Shown piece by piece: positions 1 to 10,568 of a stretch of 64,000 bases of DNA. Source of the DNA: Pannonibacter carbonis (GTDB lineage Bacteria; Pseudomonadota; Alphaproteobacteria; Rhizobiales; Stappiaceae); assembly GCF_003012935.1 (NCBI RefSeq), contig NZ_PUDR01000011.1, positions 1 through 64,000 on the forward strand, given 5' to 3'. Below the pieces are notes generated by a model. The model ran no database searches and was not told the origin of the DNA. It saw nothing but the letters and a program-made list of their open reading frames with translations. How positions within the stretch are numbered: the first letter of the stretch is position 1; each line of letters starts with the position of its first letter. A program made the translations under genes and the position numbers.

Positions 1-343
1 CCACGCCGCGACGTTGCAGCGCGTGGAAAGGCCAATGAAGCGTCGTCGAGAGGCCGATCGTGGGGATGGGGAACGGCGTGGATGCCATGGTCAAGCCATG
101 GCATGACGAAGGAGAAGGGATGGGCTGGGGAGAAGCCTGGACGGCCACAGGTATCGCTGTCCGGTTTCCGGTGCGGGTCGGATCCTCGTTCCCCCTGTCG
201 TCATGCCATGACTTGATCATGGCATCCATGCCGAGACTTTGCAGCGCAGGGAGAGGCCAATGAAGCGTCGTCGAGAGGCCGGTCGCGGGGACGGGGAACG
301 GCGTGGATGCCATGGTCGAGCCATGGCATGACGAAGGAGAGGA
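1..343. repeat. Direct repeat of about 118 bp in the gene-free stretch before lgt
   Basis: Positions 1-118 and 226-343 are near-identical copies at a constant offset of 225 bases. Both hold the core GCCAATGAAGCGTCGTCGAG and a palindromic end in which GCCATGG is answered by CCATGGC. A further palindrome, ATGCCATGACTTGATCATGG, lies at about 203-222. Short ORFs here have no recognisable product. I see no gene in 1-451. The first copy may continue upstream of the window. It looks like an intergenic repeat family of the kind common in Hyphomicrobiales. Confidence 0.8.
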
Positions 344-451
344 TGGAGGGGCAGTGGGGCCGGCGACTTGACGCATGGCGACGAATGCGCAAGGTCTCAC
401 ACGGTCGCGCCACTGGCTGCAGAGGCAGTGCGGACCTTTTGAGGATGACCG

Positions 452-1276
452 ATGACACCGCTTCTCGCCCTGCCCTTTCCGGCCATTGATCCGGTGCTGA
501 TCGAAGTCGGCCCCTTTGCGATCCGCTGGTATGCGCTGGCCTATATCGCCGGGATCCTGCTCGCCTGGCGCTACATGGTGATGGTGGTGCGCAGGGACCG
601 GGTCTGGGCCGGAACGCCGCGACCGACGCCAGTTGATATTGACGACTTTGTCATGTGGGGCACGATCGGCATCGTTGTCGGTGGCAGGCTGGGCTACGTG
701 CTGTTCTACAACCCCGCCTATTACCTGCAGAACCCGTTTGAAGCGCTGGCGATCTGGTCCGGCGGCATGTCGTTCCATGGCGGTTTTGCCGGAACCGTTC
801 TGGCGATGGTACTTTATGCGCACAAGCGCGGCCTGAATGTCTGGACCCTGTTCGACCTTGCCGGAATTGCCGCTCCCATCGGCCTGTTTTTTGGCCGCAT
901 CGCCAATTTCATCAATAGCGAGCTGTGGGGCCGGCTGAGCGACGCGCCCTGGGCGGTGGTGTTCCCCAATGGCGGGCCATTTCCGCGCCACCCGAGCCAG
1001 CTCTATGAGGCTGCACTTGAAGGCATTTTGCTGTTTGTCGTGCTGCGCCTGCTGTCGCACCGGGCAGGTCTGCTGCAAAAGCCCGGCTTTATTGCCGGCG
1101 CCTTTGCCGCCGGCTATGGCATCACCCGGTCGATGGCCGAGTTCTTCCGCGAGCCGGATGCCCATATCGGTTTCCTCTCCGGCGGGCTCACCATAGGCAT
1201 GCTGCTGTCGGTGCCGATGATCCTGGCCGGGATCGCGCTGATGGTCTGGTCGGCCCGCAGGGCCCGCAGCGCATGA
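452..1276 (+). CDS. lgt: Prolipoprotein diacylglyceryl transferase
   Basis: Lgt transfers diacylglycerol from phosphatidylglycerol to the lipobox cysteine of prolipoproteins in the inner membrane, the first step of lipoprotein maturation. The 274-residue protein has about seven hydrophobic segments and the family signature [14 protein letters not shown] at about residues 150-163, plus the MSFHGG segment with a conserved His near residue 108. The length is normal for the family. ATG 452 is preceded by GAGGA at 441. The stop overlaps the start of the next gene (ATGA), so the two are probably translationally coupled. A lipoprotein substrate candidate lies downstream at 4915. Confidence 0.97.
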   Translation: MTPLLALPFPAIDPVLIEVGPFAIRWYALAYIAGILLAWRYMVMVVRRDRVWAGTPRPTPVDIDDFVMWGTIGIVVGGRLGYVLFYNPAYYLQNPFEALAIWSGGMSFHGGFAGTVLAMVLYAHKRGLNVWTLFDLAGIAAPIGLFFGRIANFINSELWGRLSDAPWAVVFPNGGPFPRHPSQLYEAALEGILLFVVLRLLSHRAGLLQKPGFIAGAFAAGYGITRSMAEFFREPDAHIGFLSGGLTIGMLLSVPMILAGIALMVWSARRARSA

Positions 1277-2385
1277 GCACAAACCGGCTGAAAGCACGGC
1301 TTGAGGACCGGATCCGGCTGACCGGGCCGATCAGTGTGGCGGACTACATGACCACCTGTCTCGCCGACCCCGAGGACGGCTACTACACCACCAGCCCGGA
1401 ACCCTTCGGCCGCGATGGCGATTTCATCACTGCGCCCGAAGTGAGCCAGATGTTTGGCGAGCTGATCGGCGGCTGGGTGGTGGCGACGTGGATTGCCATG
1501 GGCGCTCCCAGTCCGGTGCGTCTGGTCGAACTTGGCCCCGGGCGCGGCACGCTGATGGCCGACATCCTGCGCACCGCGCGGCTGCGTCCGGCCTTCATGG
1601 ACGCTGTCGCGGTGCATCTGGTCGAGGTCAGCCCGAAGCTGCGCCACCGGCAGGGCGAAACGCTCGGCGGCGTCGCGGGGGCGTTGAAGAGCGCACCGCA
1701 GTGGCATGATCATCTCTCCGCCGTGCCGGAGGGACCGACGATCCTGATTGCCAACGAGTTCTTCGATGCCCTGCCAATCCGTCAGTTCGTGAAGACCGCC
1801 AAGGGCTGGTGCGAGCGCGTTGTCGGGCTGGATGCCGCAGGCCATCTGGCCTTCGGCGTCAGCAGCGTGGCGCTGGCAGAAGGCCTGGTGCCCGCCTCCG
1901 CGCGAGCGGCGGCAGTTGGCGCCATCCTTGAGGTTTCGCCGGCATCCGCTGCCATCACGGCCGAAATCGGGACGAGGATCGCTGCCCAGCGCGGGGCGGC
2001 CTTGCTGATTGATTACGGTTATCTCCGCTCTGGCGAAGGGGATACGCTGCAGGCCCTGTCGCGTCACGCCTTTGCCGATCCGCTGGCCGAACCGGGCAAG
2101 GCGGACCTGACGGCGCATGTGGACTTCGAGGCTCTGGCGCGGGCGGGAATGCAGGCCGGAGCGGACGCGATGGCGCCGCTGACGCAGGGCGAATTCCTGC
2201 TGCGGCTCGGCCTGCTGGAGCGGGCCGGACAGCTGGGCGCGGGCAAGGACGCTGCAACTCAGGAACGGCTGCGCGGCGAAGTCGAGCGGCTGGCCGCGCC
2301 GGACCAGATGGGCGAGCTGTTCAAGGTTCTGGCCCTCGCAACCCCGGGTCTGGTCCCGCCCGGCTTCGAGCGGCGTGGGAAATGA
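1273..2385 (+). CDS. MidA/NDUFAF7-type SAM-dependent methyltransferase
   Basis: A 370-residue class I methyltransferase of the DUF185/COG1565 family. The SAM-binding motif [16 protein letters not shown] lies at about residues 81-96, and [12 protein letters not shown] at about 161-172 is the second family hallmark. Eukaryotic NDUFAF7 methylates an arginine of the NDUFS2 subunit during complex I assembly; a similar role in bacteria is an inference. The gene overlaps lgt by four bases (ATGA), an arrangement common in alphaproteobacteria. The pair is followed by 500 bases of repeat DNA before pgeF, so co-transcription with pgeF is uncertain. Confidence 0.93.
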   Translation: MSTNRLKARLEDRIRLTGPISVADYMTTCLADPEDGYYTTSPEPFGRDGDFITAPEVSQMFGELIGGWVVATWIAMGAPSPVRLVELGPGRGTLMADILRTARLRPAFMDAVAVHLVEVSPKLRHRQGETLGGVAGALKSAPQWHDHLSAVPEGPTILIANEFFDALPIRQFVKTAKGWCERVVGLDAAGHLAFGVSSVALAEGLVPASARAAAVGAILEVSPASAAITAEIGTRIAAQRGAALLIDYGYLRSGEGDTLQALSRHAFADPLAEPGKADLTAHVDFEALARAGMQAGADAMAPLTQGEFLLRLGLLERAGQLGAGKDAATQERLRGEVERLAAPDQMGELFKVLALATPGLVPPGFERRGK

Positions 2386-2402
2386 GGGCGAGGAAGGCGG
2401 GG

Positions 2403-2776
2403 TGCCACGGACGCTGGCAGTTGATGGTCTTTGCAGGGTGAAAGGAAACAACGTCTTCGGCTTTGGCCGGGGCTGGCTCCGCCCCCCCACCCCCAACCCC
2501 TCCCCACGAGGGGGAGGGGAGCGATGGGCTGTGCCACGGGGCGGGAATGAGGTGACGGCAGCGGATCGTGGAAGCAGATTGGCCGAGGCCTCTCAGCCCC
2601 CCTCCCCCTCGTGGGGAGGGGTAAGGGGTGGGGGGAGCCACGGACGCAAGGCCTAGACGGTCTTTACAGGGTGGGCGGGATCAACGTCTTCGGCTGCTGC
2701 CGGGGCTGGCTCCGCTCCCCCCCACCCCCGGCCCCTCCCCACGAGGGGGAGGGGAGCGAAAGGCCGTGCCAAGGGA
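2403..2776. repeat. GC-rich palindromic repeat cluster, three copies, between midA and pgeF
   Basis: Positions 2403-2539 and 2636-2773 are direct copies of a unit of about 137 bp. Each contains GTCTTCGGC, GGGGCTGGCTCCGC and the palindromic core CCCCTCCCCACGAGGGGGAG. Between them, at about 2585-2636, the core and the C-run lie in the opposite direction. The transcript could therefore fold into large hairpins. The same core recurs near 11810, 11950, 17990 and 18110. The many ORFs over it are composition artefacts. I see no gene in 2386-2898. Confidence 0.85.
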
Positions 2777-2898
2777 ACAAATCCCTGCCGCCCGGACTTG
2801 CAGGATCAGGTTGAAGCGGACTGCGAGCTTCACAAATTTGACAGGCCCGGCCAAGCGCCGCAGGATCGGCGCGCCTGGGACAGACACGGAGAGTGCTG

Positions 2899-3669
2899 AT
2901 GATCACGTCTGACCTTCTTGCTCAGTCCGGGGGGATCCGGCACGGGTTCTTTACCCGGCAGGGCGGCGTGTCCGGGGGGATTTACGAGAGCCTGAACATT
3001 GGTCTGGGGTCCGACGATGACCGGGCCCATGTGCTGGAAAACCGGGCGCGGATTGCCGGGAAGCTGGCGGTGGCGCCGGAGCGGCTGGTGTCGCCCTATC
3101 AGGTCCACTCGCCTGATGTGATCACCGTCGAGGCCCCGTTTGCGGCGGACGCCGACCGGCGGGCCGATGCGCTGGTGACCGCGACGCCCGGACTGGCGCT
3201 TGGAATCTCGACGGCAGACTGCGGACCGGTGCTGTTTGCCGACCTGCAAGCGCGGGTGATCGGCGCAGCCCATGCCGGCTGGCGCGGGGCGCTGACCGGG
3301 GTGCTGGACAACACGATTGCGGCAATGGAAGCGCTGGGGGCCGAGCGCGGCCGGATCCGGGCCGTGCTGGGGCCGACGATCTCGCGCACCGCCTACGAGG
3401 TCGGCCCGGAGTTTCATGCCCGGTTCCTGGAGGAGGCAGAAGGCAGCGGCGTGTTCTTCAGCCCGTCGCAGAAACCTGAGCATTTCATGTTCGATCTGCC
3501 GGCCTTCATCCTCGCCCGGCTGGCGGCCGCCGGTGTTGGCGCAGCGGAAAGCCTTGGCCTTTGCACCTATGCCAACGAGGCGCGGTTCTTTTCCTATCGC
3601 CGGACCACCCATCGCAAGGAACCCGACTATGGCCGGCTGATGTCGGCCATAGTCATCGAAGGAGCGTGA
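2899..3669 (+). CDS. pgeF: Purine nucleoside phosphorylase / laccase-domain protein (YfiH family)
   Basis: A 256-residue multicopper-oxidase-like (DUF152) protein. Family members act as purine nucleoside phosphorylase/adenosine deaminase, and E. coli PgeF also edits peptidoglycan precursors. Motifs in order: HGFFTRQGGVS near the start, YQVHSPDV (zinc-ligand His), STADCGPVLF (ligand Cys), GAAHAGWRG (ligand His) and LGPTISRTAYEVG. I chose ATG 2899 because GGAG at 2888-2891 sits 7 bases before it; a GTG at 2893 is in frame but too close to that site. The M24 gene starts three bases after the stop, which indicates an operon. Confidence 0.94.
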   Translation: MITSDLLAQSGGIRHGFFTRQGGVSGGIYESLNIGLGSDDDRAHVLENRARIAGKLAVAPERLVSPYQVHSPDVITVEAPFAADADRRADALVTATPGLALGISTADCGPVLFADLQARVIGAAHAGWRGALTGVLDNTIAAMEALGAERGRIRAVLGPTISRTAYEVGPEFHARFLEEAEGSGVFFSPSQKPEHFMFDLPAFILARLAAAGVGAAESLGLCTYANEARFFSYRRTTHRKEPDYGRLMSAIVIEGA

Positions 3670-3672
3670 CGC

Positions 3673-4830
3673 ATGGCGCTGCATTTTTCAGACGAAGAAT
3701 TCGCGGCCCGTCTCGGCCGGCTGCAGGGACGGATGGGCGAGGAAAAGCTCGATGCCATGCTGCTGTTTGCGCAGGAGAGCATGTACTGGCTGACCGGCTA
3801 CGACACGTTCGGCTTCTGCTTCTTCCAGTGCCTGGTGGTGACCGCCGATGGCCGGCAGGTGCTGCTGACCCGCTCGGCCGACCAGCGGCAAGCACGGCAC
3901 ACGTCCAATGTCGCCGATGTGCGGATCTGGGTGGACCGGGGCGGCGCAAGCCCGGTGGCGCAGCTGAAGGAGCTGCTGTTCGAGATGGACCTGCTCGGTG
4001 CCAGGCTTGGCGTCGAGTATGACACCCACGGCATGACCGGAAAGATCGGCCGGGAGTTGGACGAGGCGCTGCGCTCCTTTGCCGAGCTGCGCGATGCCTC
4101 GACGCTGATCCCGCGCCTGCGCGCCGTGAAAAGCCCGGCCGAGCTGGACTATGTGCGCGAGGCGGCAAGGCTGGCCGATGCGGCCTATCTCGCCGCCCGT
4201 GACGAGATCCGCCCCGGCGCCGACGAGGGCCGCATCCTCGCCATGCTGCAGGGCACGATCCTGGAAGGCGGCGGCGACTATCCGGGCAACGAGTTCATCA
4301 TCGGCTCGGGCCGCGATGCGCTGCTGTGCCGCTACAAGGCCGGGCGGCGGCAGTTGTCCGCGCGCGACCAGATCACGCTGGAATTCGCCGGAGCCTTTCG
4401 CCACTACCATGTCGCCCTGATGCGCACGGTGATCGTTGGCGAGCCGACGCCGCGCCACCTCTACATGCACGAAGCCTGCACTGCGGCCCTCTCGGCGGTG
4501 GAGACGAAGCTGGTGCCCGGCAGCAGCTTCGGCGAGATCTTTGACGCCCACGCCGAGGCGATGGACGCGCGAGACCTGATGCCGCACCGGCTCAACGCCT
4601 GCGGTTATTCGCTTGGCGCGCGGTTCACCCCAAGCTGGATGGACTGGCCGATGGCCTATCGCGGCAACGAGGCGGTGGTGGAGCCGAACATGGTCATCTT
4701 CATGCACATGATCCTGGCCGATTCGGCCACCGAGACGGCGATGACGCTGGGCCGGACCTATCTGACCACCGAGAGCGGAGCTGTGCCCTTGTCGGCGCTG
4801 CCTCTCGACCTCGACGTCAAGGCAGGCTAA
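3673..4830 (+). CDS. M24-family (creatinase / ectoine-hydrolase-like) protein lacking metal ligands
   Basis: 385 residues with the pita-bread fold of M24: a creatinase N-terminal domain (about 1-150) and a catalytic-like domain (about 155-380). By alignment to PepP by eye, all five metal ligands are replaced: the two Asp positions read E237 and A248 (EFAGAFRHYHVALMRT), the His position is Tyr312 (GYSLG), and the two Glu positions read His and Gly. Loss of metal ligands is typical of creatinase and ectoine-hydrolase relatives, which hydrolyse C-N bonds of small molecules, so an Xaa-Pro peptidase activity is unlikely. AAGGAG at 3659-3664 overlaps the end of pgeF and supports ATG 3673. The substrate is not known. 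Confidence 0.88.
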   Translation: MALHFSDEEFAARLGRLQGRMGEEKLDAMLLFAQESMYWLTGYDTFGFCFFQCLVVTADGRQVLLTRSADQRQARHTSNVADVRIWVDRGGASPVAQLKELLFEMDLLGARLGVEYDTHGMTGKIGRELDEALRSFAELRDASTLIPRLRAVKSPAELDYVREAARLADAAYLAARDEIRPGADEGRILAMLQGTILEGGGDYPGNEFIIGSGRDALLCRYKAGRRQLSARDQITLEFAGAFRHYHVALMRTVIVGEPTPRHLYMHEACTAALSAVETKLVPGSSFGEIFDAHAEAMDARDLMPHRLNACGYSLGARFTPSWMDWPMAYRGNEAVVEPNMVIFMHMILADSATETAMTLGRTYLTTESGAVPLSALPLDLDVKAG

Positions 4831-4914
4831 ACCAAGGCTGACACAGGGTGTTTGCGCCGCAAGGCGTGGCGCTTGAGGACTGACCGGACCGCAACACGCG
4901 ACCCAAGAGACAAG

Positions 4915-5490
4915 ATGACGACGACCTTGCCCGCCGCCACCCGGCGCTTCGCTGCTGCTGCCCTCCTGTTGCTGGTTGCCGCCTGCGGCCCCTCGCCCCA
5001 GCCGCCACGTCCGGTGACCGCGCCCGCGCCAAGCGCTACTGCACCGACGACGCCGGCGCCCTATGTGGCCAGCGAGCAGGCGACGTTTGCCTTCGAGCCC
5101 TTCATCGGCGCCCCTGGCAATGTGGCCGACGACCTGTCGCGCCAGATTGGCACCCGTGCCCGCGATGAGGGCCTGACACTTGTGCGCCGCATCGACCTGC
5201 AGGCGACCTTCCGCGTCAAGGGCTACCTGTCGGCAACAGGCTCCCCGGCCTCCTCGGCGCTGTTCTATGTCTTTGACGTGTTTGACGCCCATGGCCTGCG
5301 CGTGACGCGGATCTCCGGCAGCGAGTTGACGCAGGGCGTCAGCGGCGACCCATGGCGCAGCGCCGACAACGATGCACTGAAGCGGATTGCAGCAACATCG
5401 GTGATGCAGCTGAAGGCCTGGCTCTACAGCCGCCCGGCCCCCGCCGGTGCGAGCTCGTCTGCCCTGGCGGGACGGCCGCGGGCGGGCTGA
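4915..5490 (+). CDS. Putative lipoprotein
   Basis: A 191-residue protein that starts MTTTLPAATRRF, followed by an Ala/Leu-rich segment and the lipobox LVAAC (Cys at about residue 24), then a Pro-rich linker to about residue 55. The remainder has no domain I recognise. ATG 4915 is chosen because it places the signal peptide at the N terminus; an in-frame TTG at 4852 would add an unlikely hydrophilic extension. It would be a substrate of the Lgt encoded at 452. It sits 84 bases after the M24 gene and upstream of prs on the same strand. Confidence 0.8.
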   Translation: MTTTLPAATRRFAAAALLLLVAACGPSPQPPRPVTAPAPSATAPTTPAPYVASEQATFAFEPFIGAPGNVADDLSRQIGTRARDEGLTLVRRIDLQATFRVKGYLSATGSPASSALFYVFDVFDAHGLRVTRISGSELTQGVSGDPWRSADNDALKRIAATSVMQLKAWLYSRPAPAGASSSALAGRPRAG

Positions 5491-5740
5491 TCCGGGTCTT
5501 TAGCCGGCAAGATTAGCCATATCGTCAGGTTCGGCTAAAAAAACGCGTCCATTGTGCACCTGCGCTGTTGTCGGCAGGACGGGAGGTTGTTACAACGCCG
5601 CCGCCCGGCCAGGCATGTGGACCGGGACTCAGACTGCCGCGAAGGCAGCTGAAACAGACGCGGACCATCGACGACCCCCCTGACGAGGACGTCCCTGCCG
5701 GGCGTGCCTTGCCTCGTCGCATCTAGAGGACTGGCGGCCC

Positions 5741-6673
<933 letters not shown>

Positions 6674-6696
6674 TCCGGGTAATCCTAGCTTTCTGC

Positions 6697-6721
6697 AAAA
6701 GGCGCCCAACGGGCGCCTTTT
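6697..6721 (+). terminator. Intrinsic terminator of prs
   Basis: A perfect 11-base stem, AAAAGGCGCCC / GGGCGCCTTTT, with loop AAC lies 24 bases after the prs stop and ends in a T-rich tract. Confidence 0.9.
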
Positions 6722-6847
6722 GTGTTCTGCATCTCAAGAACTTGCGTCATCGCTGGCGTGGCGCAGCGAAGACCCGGGGCCTGCTCATTCGCAGGGCGCT
6801 TGTTGCACCTGCTTCTGTAGGTTCTTCAACAATCCTCCCCTCCGCGC

Positions 6848-6976
6848 TGTCCCGGCCGTGTGCCGGGACCTGTCATGTGGGGCAAGGCCCTGAGCCAGAA
6901 CTTCTCGCCACTGCCTCGGCTTGCATATCTCTCCGGCCCAATACGTCCCTCACAGGTCCCGGCACACGGCCGGGAC
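6848..6976. repeat. Inverted pair of palindromic repeats between prs and the MOSC gene
   Basis: CCCGGCCGTGTGCCGGGACC at about 6851-6870 reappears inverted as GGTCCCGGCACACGGCCGGG at about 6955-6974. Each arm is itself palindromic and the arms are separated by about 85 bases, so the RNA can form one long or two short hairpins. Nothing else is evident in the 440-base gap 6674-7113 apart from the prs terminator. Confidence 0.85.
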
Positions 6977-7113
6977 GGCGCGGTGGGGAACGCGACACGC
7001 GTAAAGCGCCAGAGGTCGGCCTGTCTTGTCGTAGGCTTGTCTTGTCTGTGGCGAATTGCGTGTTGCCGCTGACCGGCCGTCGCCATAATTTCAGCCTTCA
7101 AAGGAGACCCGAG

Positions 7114-7806
7114 ATGATTGAGACACTTGAGGCCACCATCCTGGGCGTGTTCACCGGCAAGGCGCGCGAGCGCTGGGATGGCAAGGCGCCAAGCGCGATT
7201 GCCAAGCAGGCGGCAACAACATCGCTGTGGCTGTCAAAGACCGGTATCCTCGGCGATGAACAGGCCGACACCGCTGTGCATGGCGGGCCGGAAAAGGCGC
7301 TGCATCACTACGCTGCCGACCATATGCCGCATTGGGCAAGCCAGTTTCCCGAAAGTGGCGACTTCTTCAAGCCGGGATGCTTCGGCGAGAACATCTCGAG
7401 CCTCGGACTGACGGAAGCGAACCTGTGCCTCGGCGATATCCTCAAGATGGACGGGGCGACCGTCGAGATCTGCCAGGGCCGGCAACCGTGCTGGAAGCTG
7501 AACCTGCATACCGGGATCGCCGCGATGGCGCCCCAGTTCCAGCGGACCGGCTTTACCGGCTGGTACTACCGGGTGATCGAGGAAGGCGAGGTTGCCGCTG
7601 GCGGACCGATCCGGCTTCTTCAGCGGCAGCAACCCGACTGGCCCCTGCAGCGGCTGATCAAGGCCCGGTTCGACCCGCGCTTGCCGGCAAGCGAAGCCGA
7701 GGAACTGGCCGGGCTCAGCGTACTTGCCGAAGCCTGGCGCGCCGCCTTTGCCCGCAAGATGGACCCGGCCTTCACGGAAAACACCGACAGGCGGCTGAAG
7801 GGATGA
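7114..7806 (+). CDS. MOSC-domain molybdenum-cofactor protein, YiiM-like
   Basis: A 230-residue MOSC protein resembling YiiM (N-hydroxylated purine reductase), with the C-terminal 3-alpha domain of that family (about 170-225). The motif GRQPCWKLN at about residues 126-134 holds the conserved Cys expected to bind molybdenum, and HGGPEKALHHY and CFGENIS are family signatures. The likely role is reduction of N-hydroxylated bases such as 6-hydroxylaminopurine in the cytosol, taking electrons from a partner reductase not encoded nearby. AAGGAG at 7101 supports ATG 7114. It converges with the chemoreceptor gene, whose stop lies 9 bases away. Confidence 0.9.
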   Translation: MIETLEATILGVFTGKARERWDGKAPSAIAKQAATTSLWLSKTGILGDEQADTAVHGGPEKALHHYAADHMPHWASQFPESGDFFKPGCFGENISSLGLTEANLCLGDILKMDGATVEICQGRQPCWKLNLHTGIAAMAPQFQRTGFTGWYYRVIEEGEVAAGGPIRLLQRQQPDWPLQRLIKARFDPRLPASEAEELAGLSVLAEAWRAAFARKMDPAFTENTDRRLKG

Positions 7807-7815
7807 TCTGAACAG

Positions 7816-9939
7816 TCAGTTGGCCGCTACGCGGGCAAGGAACCCGTCAACACGCTGGCGCAACAAGCTGGCGCTGGCATTGACTTCCTGCGCGACTGAA
7901 AGCACATCACCCGCCGTCCGGCTCGTCGTGCCGGCCTTAGCCGAAATCTCGCCCATCAGAACCGCCACATGGCCGGTCCCCCGCGCCGCATCACGCACGC
8001 TGACGGAAATCTCGGTGGTCGCGCTGCCCTGTTGCTGGACGCCACCAGCGATCGCTGTGGTGTAGCCATTGACCGTGGACATCGCCTGCGTGATCCGGCC
8101 GATCGATTGCACCGCTTCCTGGGTCGCACTCTGGATGCCGGCGATCTGGGTGCCGATCTCTTCGGTGGCCCGGCTCGTCTGGGTTGCCAGATCCTTGACC
8201 TCTGCAGCAACCACGGCAAAGCCCCGTCCGGCTTCGCCAGCCCGGGCCGCCTCGATTGTGGCATTGAGGGCCAACAGGTTGGTCTGATGCGCGATCGACG
8301 TGATGAAGCCGACGACATCACCGATACGGCCTGCCGCAGCAGCGAGTTCTCCGATCCGATCATTTGTAGTCAGCGCATCTTCCAGCGCCGATGCCATCAT
8401 TCCGGTCACCTCGGCAACCTGGCGTGATATCTCCGAGATCGACGCGGAAAGCTCCTCGGCTGCCGCAGCCACCGTTTCAACATTCGAGGACGCATCCGAC
8501 GACACACCGGAGGCGGCATTGGCGCCATCGGTGGTTTCTCCGGAAATCTGTGTCAGGTTCTGGGCGAGAGCCTGCATCCTGTTGCCGGTCCCCCCGACTT
8601 GCTCAAGCACCCGTCCGATCTCATCGCGAAAATCGGCGATAAGCTGCTGCATGGCAGCAACTTTATGCTCGCGTTCGAGTTGAACCTGCTGCTGCTCGGC
8701 CTGCAGACGCAGCCGTTCAAGCGCCGTATCGCGAAACACCAGAACGGCCTGGCCCATGTCATCGATTTCATCAACATCGCGCACGTCCGGCAGCGGGGCC
8801 TCGTTTTCGCCCTTTGCCAGAAGCGTCATCGCATTGGCAAGGCCCTTTAGCCGGTTGCAAAGCTGGCGCGAGAACACGAAGGACAGGATACCGACGATCA
8901 AGCCGCATCCGAGGGCAATGGGAAGGATCCAGTTTCGCAGGGTCTGCAGGGGGGCAAGAACCTCGCCCACGGCCTGCGTGATCACTACGGCATAGCGCCG
9001 CCCATCGACCTCGAACCGCGATGTGGCGACACTAAAGGAGTTGCCGTCGCTTGCCACGAACTCGCCAAGCCGCGGCAGATCCGCCTCGCCGGGCACATAC
9101 CCGGCCGTCAGAAACTGTGATGCCAGACGATCGTTCTCAACCGTGCGCGGGCTGTCATTCTGGATAAGCCCGGCCTCATTGAGAAGATACTTGTTGCCTG
9201 TCTCGCCCAAGCCCGAGACGCCGCTCAGAACCCGGTCGAGGCCAGCTTTCGGTGCGCCGAACACAAGGGCGCCCATCACTTTCGATCCGATTATGATCGG
9301 GGTCGCAAGATAGGCCTCCGGGCGGTTCTCAAGCACAGGATCAGGCGCAAAGTCGGACGCGAAGACCTCCAGCGCCTCGCCGTTGAGTGCCGCATTCGCG
9401 ACCTTGCCAAATGGCGTTGCAGCAATGGCAGGTTCGGTCACGTTAAGGGCAAGATTCGCCTGCTTGCGGACGCTATAAAGAACATTGCCATCGCGAGAGA
9501 CCAGCAAAATATCCGACAGGCCACCGTCGTGCATCTGGTCACGCAGCAGCGCGTGATAGGTCTTGTGGACTTTCTCGTAGGGTTTGCGTCCCGACTTGTC
9601 AAAGGCGTCACGCGTTTCCGCCGGCTCGGGGTTCCGGGTGATGTAATTCTCGATGATGGTCGCCGCCGGAGCATCGCCATAGGCTTCCCATCCGGATGCA
9701 AACTCGGCCAGGGCAGTGCGGACGGTGACCCCACCCGCACTGGCAACCAAGGAGGTTCGTATCTCGGCAAAGTGATCGGCCATGGCGTCAGCATGGCTGT
9801 CGGCAAGAGCCATCAACCGTTCATCGCCCTGCCCGCGAATGATCGTGGACGCGACCAGATAACTGGAGACAGCGACCACAAGGACGCACAGCATACTCGT
9901 GCCGATCATCACGAGAGGCAACTTGACCGAAATACGCAT
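7816..9939 (-). CDS. Methyl-accepting chemotaxis protein with large periplasmic sensor
   Basis: 707 residues: transmembrane helix 1 (about 8-31), a periplasmic region of about 300 residues that looks Cache-like, helix 2 ([20 protein letters not shown], about 336-355), HAMP, and a signalling domain with the hairpin tip [20 protein letters not shown]. Ligand binding outside the cell would control CheA through the cytoplasmic hairpin. No C-terminal CheR/CheB-tethering pentapeptide is visible. It lies 59 bases downstream of a secreted Cache-type protein on the same strand, and the two are probably co-transcribed. The ligand is unknown. Confidence 0.95.
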   Translation of the reverse strand: MRISVKLPLVMIGTSMLCVLVVAVSSYLVASTIIRGQGDERLMALADSHADAMADHFAEIRTSLVASAGGVTVRTALAEFASGWEAYGDAPAATIIENYITRNPEPAETRDAFDKSGRKPYEKVHKTYHALLRDQMHDGGLSDILLVSRDGNVLYSVRKQANLALNVTEPAIAATPFGKVANAALNGEALEVFASDFAPDPVLENRPEAYLATPIIIGSKVMGALVFGAPKAGLDRVLSGVSGLGETGNKYLLNEAGLIQNDSPRTVENDRLASQFLTAGYVPGEADLPRLGEFVASDGNSFSVATSRFEVDGRRYAVVITQAVGEVLAPLQTLRNWILPIALGCGLIVGILSFVFSRQLCNRLKGLANAMTLLAKGENEAPLPDVRDVDEIDDMGQAVLVFRDTALERLRLQAEQQQVQLEREHKVAAMQQLIADFRDEIGRVLEQVGGTGNRMQALAQNLTQISGETTDGANAASGVSSDASSNVETVAAAAEELSASISEISRQVAEVTGMMASALEDALTTNDRIGELAAAAGRIGDVVGFITSIAHQTNLLALNATIEAARAGEAGRGFAVVAAEVKDLATQTSRATEEIGTQIAGIQSATQEAVQSIGRITQAMSTVNGYTTAIAGGVQQQGSATTEISVSVRDAARGTGHVAVLMGEISAKAGTTSRTAGDVLSVAQEVNASASLLRQRVDGFLARVAAN

Positions 9940-9998
9940 GACTGTTCCCGCTGGACGGTTTGCACGACGAGACCGGATTGAAGGGTGATCCGGGTCCC

Positions 9999-10568
9999 TC
10001 AGAGCTTGTCGACGTTGACCCCGAAGGTGACGGCACCAATGACCTCGCCCGTCGCGGGATCAACAATCGACGTACTCACCTGAGCCTGAAGCATCTGGGT
10101 GGACTCATCCTTTTCAAGTTCGCTGATGTGGACAGCACCAGGCCCGACAAGGAAAGTCTGTTGCCACTTGTCCTCGTCGCCCTGCCAGTAATCAGAGGTG
10201 ACCTCGCTCTGGCCGACGTTCAGCCCTTTGGCATCCATCACAAAGATTTCGGTGTATTTGCCACCGCTGGCCTCCTGAGCCGCGAGAAGATAGGCGGACA
10301 GAGCGTTGTCCAGAACCTTGTCGATCATCGGCTGATCACTGGCCTTCACCTCCGCACGCCAGGTCTTGTCCAACTCGTCGATCTTCGCCTGGTCAAAAGC
10401 CGCGGTTTCTGCGTTCTGCGCCTTGATCGCGGCGACCACTTCGGGCGCCTGAACGATGTCCGCAATCGGCCCTTTCGCCAGAGCCGTCAGTTCCTTGGTG
10501 AATTCATTGGCAAAGGCGGAAGCGGACATCAACACACTAAGCGACACAATTGCGAGCATGCGTTTCAT
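9999..10568 (-). CDS. Secreted Cache/PDC-type sensor protein without a signalling domain
   Basis: A 189-residue protein with a cleavable signal peptide ([20 protein letters not shown]) and then a single domain that resembles a PDC/single Cache fold: [25 protein letters not shown] and [20 protein letters not shown] match the end strands of such domains. It ends there, with no transmembrane or cytoplasmic part, so it should be free in the periplasm. GGAGG at 10575-10581 (complement) supports the ATG. It is the first gene of an apparent operon with the chemoreceptor at 7816, which suggests that it binds a ligand and presents it to that receptor. This is inference; an independent role is possible. 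Confidence 0.85.
   Translation of the reverse strand: MKRMLAIVSLSVLMSASAFANEFTKELTALAKGPIADIVQAPEVVAAIKAQNAETAAFDQAKIDELDKTWRAEVKASDQPMIDKVLDNALSAYLLAAQEASGGKYTEIFVMDAKGLNVGQSEVTSDYWQGDEDKWQQTFLVGPGAVHISELEKDESTQMLQAQVSTSIVDPATGEVIGAVTFGVNVDKL

Noticed and set aside
1114-2496. Long 460-codon open frame on the minus strand over lgt and midA
   Set aside because: It lies antisense to two well-recognised genes, has the Arg/Gln/His-rich composition of a GC-driven shadow frame and no domain.
2386-2892. Several short ORFs in the repeat cluster upstream of pgeF
   Set aside because: They run through palindromic repeat DNA on both strands and have no ribosome-binding sites or recognisable products.
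3688-5292. 534-codon frame antisense to the M24 gene
   Set aside because: It is opposite a clear family member and its translation is compositionally biased with no motif.
5511-5543. TTAGCC / GGCTAA inverted repeat followed by a run of A after the lipoprotein gene
   Set aside because: A plus-strand terminator needs a T run after the stem; here A follows, so it does not fit the gene upstream.
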